The notes under the pieces: model-generated
Databases searched by the model: none
What the model saw: the letters and a program-made list of their open reading frames with translations, nothing else
Told to the model about the DNA's origin: nothing
Assembly: GCA_000469685.2 (NCBI GenBank)
Contig: LS997564.1
Span: 25,478,459-25,542,458 of the forward strand
Direction: 5' to 3'
Source of the DNA: Haemonchus contortus
Lineage: Eukaryota; Nematoda; Chromadorea; Rhabditida; Trichostrongylidae
DNA: 64,000 nt
Made by a program: the position numbers and the translations under genes
Shown here: positions 37,480 through 50,600 of the stretch, piece by piece
Numbering within the stretch: position 1 is the first letter of the stretch
Layout: every line of letters begins with the position of its first letter

Positions 37480-37945
37480 TCGTGAGGGCTTCGTGACCGA
37501 CGAGATTCACAGTTACAGAGTTTGGTCGACTTTATTTGAAGGAAGCGTCCGCAGCGAGACAACGTTGGCCTTCTTCAAGACAACGCTCGACTGCCTGTTG
37601 CGAAACCGCCTCGTCAGAAAATTGCCGATCTTGGATGGGAAGTGCTGCTCCATCGTTCTCATCGCCAGATCATGCTCCTTACGAGTACCATCTGTTCCTT
37701 ACTCTGAAACATCACCTTCACGATAGAAAATTTGACGATTGCTCGGAATCCAGAACTGAGAACTAGCTCTTTCGAATCGCGACACCGCAGTTTTGGGCTT
37801 CTGACATCGGGAAACAGCTGAATCGCTGGACATTTGTTGTGAACCACAATGGAGACTCTATTACTGATTAAAATGTTTTTTCAATGAAAACAAGAGCTTT
37901 TAAAATCTAGATGAAAAATTGATCAAAGCTTTTCATCCAACCTAA
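37480..37945 (+). pseudogene. Mariner-type transposase, 3' fragment
   Basis: Two frames joined by a frameshift near 37640-37660 give text like IADLGWEVL and then APYEYHLFLTLKHHLHDRKF, the C-terminal region of mariner transposases around the third catalytic aspartate (family: LGWE...APSDYHLF...L...KF). In the present sequence the catalytic aspartate position reads E. A distal block FWASDIGK...RW...VVNHNGDSITD follows the family C-terminus. The sequence then runs to a CATCCAACCTAA near 37945, resembling a mariner end. The 5' half is absent or unrecognisable. Confidence 0.75.
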
Positions 37946-38590
37946 TGCAATGAAATCTTGCTTCAGAGTTGATGATCCTTCTCTCCACGGATGCATAGAA
38001 CTTCTGAACCTTTTTACCCATCTTTCGTTAAAATAGTCAAATGCAAATTGTTCATTGGGTCTTTAGTGATAAGAGCCTTACTCCATGCCTGTTCTCGCCT
38101 GAAGGACTAGTTCACAAGGTAGCCAGCTGTACGCAATGACAGCCAGCTGATCTGCCTTCTATTATAGTGGAGTGTGCCTTCAAGGCGATCAGCAGCTTTC
38201 GAAAAACTACAAAGCACTGGACAACAACATACATATTATTCGTCATTTGAAAGGCAAATATTAAGGGAGAATGAGCTTGAACATTCAAAAAAGGGCGCGA
38301 AGTGAGAGAACAAATAAAAAAACACCGGAGAAGCTCGTTGGTGTCAGAGTAATCCGGGAATTGGCAGCGTATGTTGTGTAGCTGTTAGGATTGACTCATA
38401 ACTGTACTGGAAACAAAAATAGTTACACATTGAAATTCGAAAAGAAACGGAAAACTCGTTTGACACAGCACAAAAACAGTTCGCCAAGGCATTAAATATG
38501 AACGTGCGTGATCCCAAGACCCGATAGTACCAAAAACTTGAAAGAAATAACGCAACCAAACTAAAATCATCAACAAATACATAATTTTGA
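37946..38590. other. 3' flank of the prolyl hydroxylase gene
   Basis: Lies downstream of the stop codon on the minus strand and should hold its 3' untranslated region. I see no AATAAA hexamer on the minus strand close to the stop. The 65-108-residue minus frames here only read through this flank. Confidence 0.5.
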
Positions 38591-38684
38591 TTACTTAATA
38601 GTGTCGTAGATATTCTTGGACAAGTCTGGACTGAGATTCGGGGCGTTCCTGGGCTCTGGTCCAAAACCAAGGTCGCCGATGAAT
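38591..38684 (-). CDS. phy-1-like exon 17: C-terminus and stop
   Basis: Completes R528 and codes residues 529-558, FIGDLGFGPEPRNAPNLSPD then LSKNIYDTIK and TAA. The PEPRNAPN tail is typical of PHY-1. The acceptor is TTTCAG. Confidence 0.93.
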
Positions 38685-41600
38685 CTGAAAGAAATTTTGA
38701 GTATCAAGAACTGCAGAGAGCAAAAAATTTTGCTCATCGAGAGCAAAGAATTTTGCTCATCTAACCGTTCTGCGTCCGACATTCTCAAGCCACAAGGACG
38801 ACGGAATTCATTTCCTCGCTCGTGAATCCATTTGTTCGTAACCTTAACAACATACCACTTCTACGAACTGGTTACCACGGAATGGAGAAAATCGGTACCC
38901 ATTTCACTCCCAGCAGAACCGGGCAGGCTGCATGACGAGTTCTCGTGTCACTCTCTCCAGTTTTTTGCAAATTGTACCAGAATAGGGCATCATGCTAGAA
39001 GCATTAAACACTCCTTACAAACGTGCATATCGTGCAGAAAACTGTGCCAAGGTTTCAAGTAGGTTCGAGTAAAAGAAGAGCAGGTCAGTGTGGGGAATTA
39101 AAATAACCCAAGGGATAACAAAAAGATCAAAAGAGTCCAACAAAAAGGCAAAAAGGCAGCAAGACCTTCGAAACTAATTCTGGGCAGAAAAATAGGTTAA
39201 GCGGGGGGGGGGGGAGCGGAAGACAGTCATCTTGCCACCAACCTTTGTTGGGAAAACGGCTGATTTCACATCGGTGAAGACAGTACCTCCACCATAAACT
39301 GGCTCCGAATGCTAAAAAAATAAATATTTCTTCATTGAAAACATGCTCATCGCTTATATCGGTTTTTCTTTTAGGAAAGCGGACGCACAAGCATAAACAA
39401 TAACTTCACTAATTGTAAACTCAAAATATCGTATTTTAACGATCATCCCCTTCATTCTCACTCACTCACAAAATGCTCATTTTACATGTAAATGCCTTGA
39501 ACGCAATGTAAGGTGCACAAGCTCCATAGAAAGTTCACAAAAATGAACAAGCCGTCTGATCATGGACAACTTTCATTCTGAACCCTCGATTTTACAGCGG
39601 AATTTGGCCTCTCAGACCAGCTCAAAAGAACAATTCACGATGAAAATGGTCTCTGAGCTTTCCCGTAGGATGAATTCGAGCCCTCTCCACTCTTATCCAT
39701 CGCTATCAGGTCGAAATACGTCTTGAATAGAGCACAATAAGGGGCTAGAGGTTGTATCGTGTGAATGCCACACCCTCTGTTAGACCGACTATGAAATCTA
39801 ACTGCCAGCACCAGTACTCGCATTGGAGCAACTTTAATGAAAAATCGATCAGCTGATGGTCACAGCGTAAGTTATTATACTTTAGATATTATATTTTAGA
39901 CAATTCTCTCACTCCTTTGCTGCTCCTTGTGACTAATATTGTTCTAAATATGTCCATGTTCTCATGTTCAACTGTGCGGTCACCGTGTGTGGCAGTTTTT
40001 TCCACGGCTCCTTACGACACCACTTTTTTTTCATTTTCCCTGCAAGTTTTGCTTCCTCTGATAATAAGCGTTTCTGTTCTCTGTCTACATGACAACTATA
40101 CCTGCCAATCCTGCGATTTTATTCTTCAATAGCTTGGTATTACTATTTATTTTTGGTTCATTGACACCATTGCACTTGATTGACTGCTTATCGACGTTAG
40201 ATCACGCCCGCCATGTCCCAGCACTCAGGTAAATCAAAAATTCAGGCTGACAACTCAACTCACTCTCAGTCTGCCTCGGTCGATAGATTAGATTTAGGTA
40301 CGCAGATTGGCGCTAATGAAAGTATCGACTTCAGTGGTTTTAGCGTGTGCCAGCTTCTTAAAGCGCTGCTAGATCGTAATACTGATCCAGTTATGGAGAA
40401 GATGATAGTGGCGCTGACCGAAAAAATTCCATGCGAGTCACGCGAATATGTGGAGGCTGAGAAGCGATCAAGTAGCCTAGTGGTCAGTGGTTCGGAGAAG
40501 GCACCGTCACATCTAAAACCATCTGAACGTCAGAAACAGCTTGAAGGCAAGGTAGCTGTTTTGTTTGACGCTTTACAAGTAGAGTGTCGTCCGGTGAAAG
40601 TTTATAGAATGGGCAAGCCGGACCCAGCGCGCCCTAGACTCGTTAAGATCCTGCTACCATCGACAGCTTACTGGTGCACTGCTCCGACAAATGCGAAAAA
40701 CTTACGTGCTTCGGGTTCCCATAACGTGTTCGTGAGGAAAAGCCTCACAGCTGAGGATCGCAAATGGGAGTTCGATCTGCGTCAGCTAGCAAATGAACGC
40801 AATAAAGGGAAACTATACAGGGAGTGGGTTGTCAGGGGCGAGCTAAAGCACATCTCTGACCTACCACCGTCACAAATCCAGGGAAACGTCTAAGTGAGCA
40901 TAGCGTAATGAACTTTTAGGACTGTTTTCCTTTCAACACGCGTGATATTGTCAACAAAATCTTCGATTTACATGCATTCTTAAACATCAATAAGCCCGAT
41001 ATCGTAGTTCTCACAGAAACGTGGTTGTGTTCAGTTGGATTCAGAATTAGTGTTGAATTTGCCGTACAATGTATATCGATGCAATCGGAAAAAGGCAAAG
41101 GTGGCGGGGTGTGCTGCCTGATTAAGTCGTCGTTAATTTCAAAGCAACATGACATCATCATCGGCAGTACAGTTCGAAAGCCGATATTCTCTGTGTTGAG
41201 CTTATGAGCAACAAAGGTTACCTTCTGTGATGCTGGTTGCCGTATACCGACCTCTCAACATCCACTGAAGATTCCCTGATGATAGAGGCGCTTTCAGACC
41301 TATGCTCTATCCAGCCCAATACAGTTCTTCTAGGAGACTAAAATCTTGGCATAAATTGGATTACCATGGTACACTTGATCTCTTCTGCAGCTCACTTTCT
41401 TGACTTCTTTGAGAGCTGTGGCTTTACTCAACTCGTCACCCAGCCCACACATGAACACTAAGTTTTGGATCTTGTTTTATCCACAGATTTATGGTTTCCA
41501 AGGTTTCTGTTCGTGCCCCCTTTGCAAACTCTGACAACAACGTTGTTGCCCTTCGTATTGGCCATAATATATCTTCAGAAACAGCTCATCCTGATCCCGA

Positions 41601-44600
41601 CTTCTTCCGTACAGATTTTAAGAAAATGAATAACTTGAAAACATCGATTGATAACTGTTTTGACAAATACACTTCCTCAACTGAAGTCTACGATAGATTC
41701 TGCTCCCAGTTGCACTTGGCAATGTCCAAATTTATTCCTTCAAAACTTCCTGGTCGTACATGGTTCGAATACCCTCCTCATTTTAGGAATTTATTGGCCC
41801 AAAAAGACGGACTATTCCGAACCAGAGCTTCCCCTCTGTTTGATCTTTGCTATAGAAAGGTTTCGCCAATCTGAATCATCATCCTAAAAAATTCATGGAA
41901 AACAGTGAAAGGCGATACCTGGCCAAGGCAAAACTTAGAGGCAGAAGGCTATTTTATTACATTAATGTGAGGAATAAGGCTCGGCTCCCAACTATCACGG
42001 ATGGATCCAATAGGGTTTTTGTTACTGACAAGCAAAAGGCCGATGCCCTAGAGGCATACTTTGCTAGTGTATTCTCTAATGAGAGCTCCAAAGAAGAAAT
42101 GCGCTCTGGTAACCCGACTCGCGGCTTATTTGCACCCATCCAATGACATTTTCAAGGTCTTGAAAACTCTTGAAGCGTCTACTTTTGAATGGTCCGACGG
42201 GATCCCACAAACCATTTACGAGTCATGCCTTCCCTTTGTCAGCCGCTGGCCCACATCTTCAACGTAACGATGCTTCTCGGCGAGGTCCCCGACCAGTGGA
42301 AAGAAGCCTTCGTCTCTGCTATACCCAAAGTACCCACGAGCCAACTAGCGTCTGATTATCGCCCTATAAGCATTATCCCACGTCTGCCAAGGTGTTGGAA
42401 CGTCTGGTCATAAATAAGCTTCTATCGTGCTTCAGAGATTCAAGTTATTTCAGAGGGAGAAGCATGGTTTCTTGAAGGCGCTTCAACTACATCAAATCTT
42501 CTTGACAGTGTTTTCGATTGGTCTGTAGCACTAAATAAAGGGGAAGCAGTGGATGTTGTGCTCGTTGATCTATCTGAAGCTTTGGTTGGGTCTTCCACTC
42601 AAAGTTGTTGAATAAGTTGGAGAAACTTGGTATAAGCGGCCCCTCCTTAAGTGGTTCGATTCTTACCTCAGTCACAGATATATGAGAGAGAGGGTTGAAC
42701 ACAGCTTCGCTTGTGAATTGTTGCAGTGGTGTTCCTCAGGGATCTGTTCTTTCACCGCTTTTGTTTCTCATCTATACAATGGATCTTCCCTCCTTCATTA
42801 AGACGTGCCCACAAATTAAGGTTCAAATGTATGCAGATGACGTCAAAATTTACGCAGCAGACAACAAAGAGAACAAAGAAGTTGTCCAGTTAGCTCTGAA
42901 AAAGTCAATTATGAAACTGACTGTATGGGCCTCAAATTGGGACTTCCCCGTCAACCTCAGTAAGTGCTCAGTATTCCATTTGGGTAAAGGAGCCCCAGAA
43001 AATTATGAAATCAATGGTGTCCTGCTGAAGCAATGTCGCGCCATAAAAGATCTCGTGTGCACATTAGTGTTAATCTCAAGTTCTCAAATCATATAGAATA
43101 CGTAACTAAGAAAGCTTTGGCAACTATGTACCTGATTTTTCGTAACTTTCACAGCAAAGATATCAAATCTTTACTCTGCCGCTACAAAACCTGTGTACTC
43201 CCCCATATGGAATACTGTTCCCCAATTTGGAGCACTTCTCTCAAAAAAGACATTTTGAAACTTGAGAAAGTGCAGAAAACTTTCACTAGATTACTATTTC
43301 TGAGACCTTTCGACCTAGCAGCGAGAAAGCGGGTATGTTTAGCCTACATCACGTGCGAATTTTGAGGAAGAACCACCATCTGCTGTTTACCAACTTTTTC
43401 AGTCGAACGGCAAAGTGGCTAAGCTACCTCCCGGGTGAGTTGATGAATGCACCTAATGTTAATGTTTTCAAGAGGAATTTGTACAAGCTCGATCTTTTCA
43501 GCTTACTGAGGTTACAAAGTTGGTTCGAATAATTCTTGCCAGAAATGGTGGCACATAACTGAGTCAGTTTTGCAGGTTTTGCTAGTATTTAGCATTGGTG
43601 TTACTTCCTCTCCGATTCGTGTTTCACTTACACTCATGCTCACTCTGTGCGGACTCAAAGAGAATTACTATTAGGTTGATGCATAATTATTGCGGATTTT
43701 TTCGCGGCCTTTTTTCTCTCGATAGAATTTGAATATTGAGTTCGGATTTTTTCTAGAAATGATCTACTTGATTTCCTCTACAAGAATATACTCAATAAAC
43801 CATACGCATATTCGCGAAATTAGGCTTTACTACTTCGAGAAAGATTGGAAGGTGGCACAGTCATACCGCGATCCCAGTAACTTTTCGCCGATCATCGACG
43901 ATCGAACAATCAACCAAAGCCGACCAAGAAATGAGATCTGCTCCTGAATTTGCCATATTCACCAGCAAAAACTTCTATGGATTATCTCGTCAACAGTTCC
44001 TCGAAAAAAATGACTAGAGAATAGAAGTTACGTCGATTTGGATGACTTGATGGCCGATGTCGAGGCGTGGATCGCCCGTAAGGATCAAAACTTCTTCGCT
44101 TTTGGGATCCGATTGACTAATCAATGGGAAGCAGTGCTTGACGTAGACGGTGAATAAGTTCCGGAGTAATTATTCGAATATGTCTTTGCTCAGTATTTCT
44201 ACAGTTTCTTTGAGTAAAATTTGCTGGAAAAAAATCCGCAATAATTGTGCAGCTAATATAGAATATTGTAATATATAGAGGCAGGTAAAGTGCAGGGGAT
44301 TTTAGAAAATATCAAAATAATCATGTTTTGACCTCGAGGAAGTCATGGGTACTTCCACTAGATCACCTAATGAACGATCACTGGAAAGTTACTGAGATCG
44401 CGGAATGACTGTGCCACCTTCCAATCTTTCTCGAAGTAGTAGAGAGTAATTTCGCGAATATGAGTATGGTTTATTGAGTATATTCTTGTAGAGGAAATCA
44501 AGTAGATCATTTTTGCGAAAAACCCATACTTCATATCCAAATTCTATCGAGAGAAAAAAAGCCGCGAAAAAATCCGCAATAATTATGCATCAACCTAATA

Positions 44601-47600
44601 TTACGCTACCTTTACAGTTTTCTCTGTCATATCAGATGCTATAACAACGAAGTTTTTCTCTTACTGTTTGTTGCCTTCCTAAGAGATGTTTCCCCAGCTC
44701 TGAGGCGGCTGCACTCTGGACCTCTCTTAGGCGAGCTTGTTCAGTGGTAACTGCTAACATCGTTTGGATTTCTTTTTCTGGCTCTCTGATTGCATTACCC
44801 TATTAAGTCTCCCATTGCCTCCTCCCTCCACGTAAGTGCAGGTCAACAAGTATCTTTATTTTTTTCCTAGTACTTGGGTCTAGGTCTCACGCCCTGGGTT
44901 CGTGTTTAGATCAAAGAGGTACCTACCTTGGCCCGCCCGGGAAGAACTGCGGTTGGTTGCGTTGCCTAGACTGACCTGCACACTTACTGGTAGTGACCTT
45001 CGCATTACATGATAAGCAAAGCGGATGGGCACCTATGCTTCTACTCAACCTATCACTTCATTCGATGGCTAGCTGATATTTGCTGCTCTTTTTTTCAGTC
45101 TGTTTTATCAGTCCCCACAGCGCTGTCCGCCTATAGACTGAGAAATATTTCGAATTAGGCCTACAGAATTAGGCCCATTGGTTTTGTCTTACCTATTTAT
45201 TTTTTCTTCTAATTAGTTTTCGATCATTATATCAGTACTAACCCACTCTGTGTTGGCTTAGCGCACCATTAAGTGCAAAGATAAAGATAAAGGTGAAGAA
45301 ATTTTTGTTCTTCGATAGCAACAGTAAAAGAGAGTAGCGCAGAATAAAACCACCTAAACCAGAATCATCAGCTAATTGGAAAACGGTTTTGAACATTTTT
45401 GCCTCGCTGGGGTTACCTGTACGCAATGACATCAGACAATCCTGCCATGCAACTTTTGTGGGCACCTTCTCGTCCAACCCCCAATTTCAGTACATTTTGA
45501 ACCTTATATCTCTTTAAATACCTCGCTTTTCACGTTTTCTTTCGTTTTCACTTTTGCACAATTCTGGACTGTTACTTTTGTTAATCGTTGATAATCGGAT
45601 ACCTTAATATTATCGTGTAATGTGCCTTCGATGGAGTTGCTTGGTCAGCCTTAGGAACTTTTGGCTTCTTACTGTACAGTTTTCAGATGAGATAAAATCC
45701 TCACATAGATAAGCACAGTAGCGACTCTGTTGCCTGTTCCCAGAGATTTGAAAGATTCCGTTTCCTCTTTCCTAGCGTGATCGAAATGTGGATCGTAATG
45801 ACCACCAATACCGTAGTTTTGTGTCTGCAATATGAACGCTAAAGGAGCCCAAAAAGGATCTGTTGAAGGATATGGCTCAAAATTATCTGTAAAAGAGCAG
45901 AAAAACGTACTTGTAGTTCTTCAGCGGTCTCCATTTCCAGGTTTGTCATCATATCAATACGTTTATTGAGTCGATCTAGCACTTCGTGCTCCCATCCTTT
46001 CAACCAGGCACTGGAATTCATTTAATTATGCAAGGGCACTTCACTTAAGCGGAAGTATAGAAACCTTTTGCTGATTCTGTAAGTAGCGTGGACGAGTTTA
46101 CCCGAGGTTGAATCGTGCACAGTAGCACGTGCCAGCTAAATAGATAACATAAGTTGTACAAGTCAAGTCAAAATGTGTGAAGTCAACTCACTCTGGGCAA
46201 TGCTAATTCTTCAACTATCCTAATTTCTTCATCACTCATTATTTCCTTGAAAAGAACAGCCAACGGATTGAATCGCTTGATTTCTACCTGGAAAGACAAG
46301 AGCCTTGTTCCATTCGTTTGCAAGGACGCATGGCGTTTTGGCGTATTTTGATTTGGAATTTTTAAAATTCACTACTTACCACTACCCACTTGTAAGCTCT
46401 ATACGCTGGTGGTTCCATGTCCAAAAAATTTTTTTAATGCGCAGGCACCTGCTCCCTATCTCATGGAGAAGCTTAAATGTAAAAGCACAGTTCACGAAAA
46501 AATGGTCTCTGATATTTCCCCATAGGATGAGTTCGAGGCCTCTCCTGATACCATAGGTGCCGGTGTCAGGTCAAGAAACATCCTGGATAGGGCACAATAA
46601 GGGGGCAGACATTGTACCGTGTGGATGGCACACCCACAGACGAGTCTCAGTGCTGATGTAGAGGCTACACTAGCTCAAAGGACTCCCATGTTGAAAGTTA
46701 AAACAACTTGTCGTGACCCATGGTGACAGTGGAAGATAATTTTAGGCAAATTTGACTTGATTTAGCCAGCTCGTTTGCGCAATTGAAAAGACTGAAATCT
46801 CGTCTGCATACCCTTTCCATGCCTATCTGTCATGGTAATTTCGTACAACCTCTAGTGGTATTACTCTTAAAAAGCTTATTCTCCTGAAAAATGCAGATTT
46901 TTTTGCTTTCTGCGCCACCGACGCAGTACATTACATCAATACTTCCTCTTTTCAAATTAAAATGGATACCTCAAAATTATCATGAGCTGTGCCTTTAGGA
47001 AATCTCAGGAAAATTCTGACAATAGGAAGCTGTGTTTTAGGTAGACAGACGCAGACGAATAAAACTTTTTTGTGCTGCCAATTTCCGCCGAGGGCTGAAG
47101 ATCATACAAACATAACGTAAGGGTGGGGTGACACGAGAAAGCAAGAGGTCTGGATCGTGCTAGGACGAACACAAGTGTCGATCTATAGGAAAATCCTTAC
47201 TATGACGAATTTGTTGATCTACGATTCAGTTTTCCGTAACCTATGCGTGCTCTCTCTGATGGTTATTACTGCAATACTTTCTAGCATAATTGGGGATGAA
47301 TAATTGTGGGTTCAGAAGTTCAACGTAAACCCACTTTAATCGGTGCATATACCAAGTAGGGCCTGTCACGTTTGTAGTAGCAGTAGAGTTTTGAAATGTC
47401 TTTTTCGCTCTGAAATTATTTGCTAAACAAAAGTTTGGATCAACTGAGAGCACAAAAAGCAAGATACATACCACAGGTACTTCGTTCCTACACAGAGCCT
47501 CGTAGATCGTTCGCTCTTCATTGCCCAATACACTTTGTGGCCGTTCGTTCACCACTCGACCTAGTGATCTGAAGCCGATTTCTGATCACTGCGACATATT

Positions 47601-50600
47601 AAACACAAAAAGAAGCTTCCCTCCTACCTTCTCATATCATAACTCTTTACACCTTCTTTAGCCAAGTAATCTTCATAGAATTTGATATTCCCCTTGGCAC
47701 GAGGATGGTTAGGCTCTGAAAATTTTGTATTCTCAACAGAATCAACGGCTAAAGCAATAACTCGTGAATAAGATAAGCCAGTGTTTACTGCATTCCGGGA
47801 ACTTCATTCCACGCTGAAGACTAAGTCACTCTGAGCGTCAGCATTGCTAAAAAAGAGAACGCGCCAAGGGCTGAGAGGACGCAGCTTAATGCTTCCGTTT
47901 GGTAATATGTAAATACATCGAGTTGATGCGATATTTCCGTGTCTGATACTTCCGTATTTCGTTTGCATGGATGTTGGTATCTCTCCATCACGTGGGCGTG
48001 ATGTATAATACATGATACTCTTTCATCACACTAGCTATCACTCACCCACCCTACGGGAGACAGGCAGTAGGAACGGTTTTGTGTAACCGATCCGCCGCAC
48101 GCGGCTGTCGCGTACCATTTGTCTCGTTATAACAGTTCAAGCGTTCTTCATACAGATCAATCGCTTTCGATTATTACTTATGGCATGATTTTACTGTCAC
48201 TTCTTTTGTTCCTTAATTTCTTACTTGTTGGTGTATTCTGCTACATTCCTCCGCGCGCGGCGTCTCTCTCGCCGCGACGCGACAATTTCGTTCCTACTGC
48301 ACCACAGCCCCCATCCTGCACATGCTGGTCACAATGCCGCCCAAATTTAACAAGACCGTCTCAGAAGGTGAGGTCAGAAAGGCACTCGACAACTTCTTCA
48401 AATACACCCTTCTAAGAAAAGGCTGCCTTAGCGTTGGCGTCGAGCAGTGGATGGTGATGGTGCGTACCTCTAATCTTCAGGCTGGTTCGCTATTAAGATA
48501 TTCACAAAAAAAAACGGGGAAAGAGCTTATGCATAAGCTAGTATTTATGGGTTAATATGCTCGCATTTATGTATTGAGTGAGCACTTGATAGCACTAAAC
48601 AGGCCTTTGTTATGACGTCTCAGCTCATTTATATCTTCATTCCTTGCCCAGGGGACGATACCTACGTTGGTCGAGGAGTGCGAGGCAAATTGCGCGGTGA
48701 TGTTCGTAACGTTTTGTACGATTCTGGCGCAAATTTCCGGAACACAAAACCCAAAGTAGAGGTTTAGTAGGGTCAGATGATCCTTTTAATCTACTCTTTT
48801 TCAAATTTGGGCCCTAATGATAGGCCCTAAAGTTGTTCAAATCGTCACGAACTTCGCCACGCAGTTAGCCGCGCGCATCCTAGAATGCACGTTAGTTCAC
48901 ATGCCACTTGCCCAGACACTGGAGATGTGAAATGGCAGATAGGAAGGCGGGTAAGCGTTGTTAAAGAACGCGCTCTCAAACGTCCAACTCCTATCCCTCC
49001 TTATTTCATAATGGAACCGCATTCACATCACGAATACCGACGCTATTACAGTCACAAACTCGGATCAAGTCTAAGAATGGCAAGGGTTTCGAATCCTGTA
49101 ACGATACCCGCCTAGGCCAACCAAGCCTTCCATCCCTTCGGAGTCGGTTAATCGGTACGAGACTCGCCTCGAAAGATAAAACACTGACTTGTACATCAGC
49201 TGGCCACCGCAATTCATTGTATAGGCCACGATGCATTCAATACGCCATGATACTGAATGAGAGCCGAGTGCGGGGGCGCATCCCTCAGACGGGATCGATT
49301 GACGCCCCAAGAATTAATCTTTCACTTTTTATCCTTTATGCTCCATTGTGAAAATATGAGATGGAAACTGACCGAGTCTGTCGAGCTCTTCGGAAAGTTG
49401 CAGTGCATGCTTTGGATTTCCTTGTTTGAACAGCGAGTAAGCGAGATATTCGAGAATCTAGATTGAAATCGTTCCTTAGCGGAAAGAGATCACCAAGTAG
49501 AGCTAGCTACCTAAAACCAAGTACCTGTCCAAGGTTTGCAGTCGGTACCGGCTCTTGAGCGAGTCGCCTTTTTGCCTCTTCCATCCACATCAGTGTATGG
49601 TAGAAATCACCATCATTATAGGCTGCTTTGCCAATTTCGAAGCAATCTCCGGCTGGAACACCAATCTCTTGTGTTGTTTAGACTGAGTAGACCTCAATAA
49701 ATCTAAGGTTCAAAGGTAGCGTACACAATAATCAAAGAAAAATTGTTGTCACACTTGGCGGTTGCCTCATTAAGAGGTTTCGCCTTTTCGATAAAGTCTT
49801 CATGTTACGGAAGAGGATACACTAGGTAGAGCACAGCTGGGAGATTCGCACCTTCAAGCACTCATCGACGACTTAAAAAAATCAAACCGTTCGCTGTGTT
49901 TGTGATGTGCTTATGTGTGCGTGTTTAGTGTGTATATGTGTATGTGTATGTGTGTATGTATGTATGTTTGACCGAAAACCAATACCTCCTGTGCTCCTGG
50001 GCCAGAGCGTCAGAATTGGAAGGGGTGCAAGACTGCTTGTTCATTTATTTCTTCTAGCTGCTTGTTTTCTGCCTGTCTTTGTGCCTGTTTGTTTGCTTGT
50101 TTAACTGTTGTCCACCTGTGAGTCCGACAGATCCTCGGTATGTCCCTGTGTTTGTCTGTCTATCTGTTTGGTTGTCTGTCTGTTTGTCTGTCTGACTGCC
50201 ATGTTCCACTCTCAATGAACCTCGGCATAGTTCCAATACAGCTTTATTCTATTAAACAGAACACGAGGTTGAGTAATACAACTAAGTCGGCTGTCTTTCG
50301 GCGATTCTCGCCTTCTTCGGAGCCTAAAAAGGTGGAAACCAAATCATGAATTATTCGACCAAATGTCTCACCCCCACGGGACCTTCGAAACCAGATAAGT
50401 CATCACGTAGTCAGCCGGAACCGTAGACTCTGATCAGCCTGGTTCACGCTACTATCGTCGTACTGGTGGGCTGGCTCTACTGATCTACAGGTGTGCCCAA
50501 AAAAAAGAGACACTTTTACTGCTCGGCTTGTACCACCAATGTAAACAAACTTTATTAAACCCTGACTGAATATTACCACCCGCAAAATCAAGAACATATT

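Larger units (their letters stand above)
39960..45304 (+). mobile_element. Jockey/CR1-like non-LTR retrotransposon, inactive
   Basis: A 5.3 kb insertion inside a family A MITE, itself in intron 13 of the phy-1-like gene and in the opposite orientation to it. It has a 5' leader of about 250 bp, an intact ORF1 (40213-40893), a broken ORF2 (about 40905-43532) and a 3' region that is interrupted by a mariner-type element at 43671-44598. It ends in AAAGATAAAGATAAAGG near 45275-45293, a short A-rich tandem tail typical of such elements. Exact boundaries are inferred from where MITE similarity stops and resumes, so they may be off by some tens of bases. Confidence 0.75.

Noticed and set aside
47714..47790. 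Read-through of exon 7 upstream as a longer exon
   Set aside because: The frame stays open (VIALAVDSVENTKFSEPNHP) but a TTTTCAG acceptor and the 85-bp exon 6 at 49373-49457 give a much better family match.
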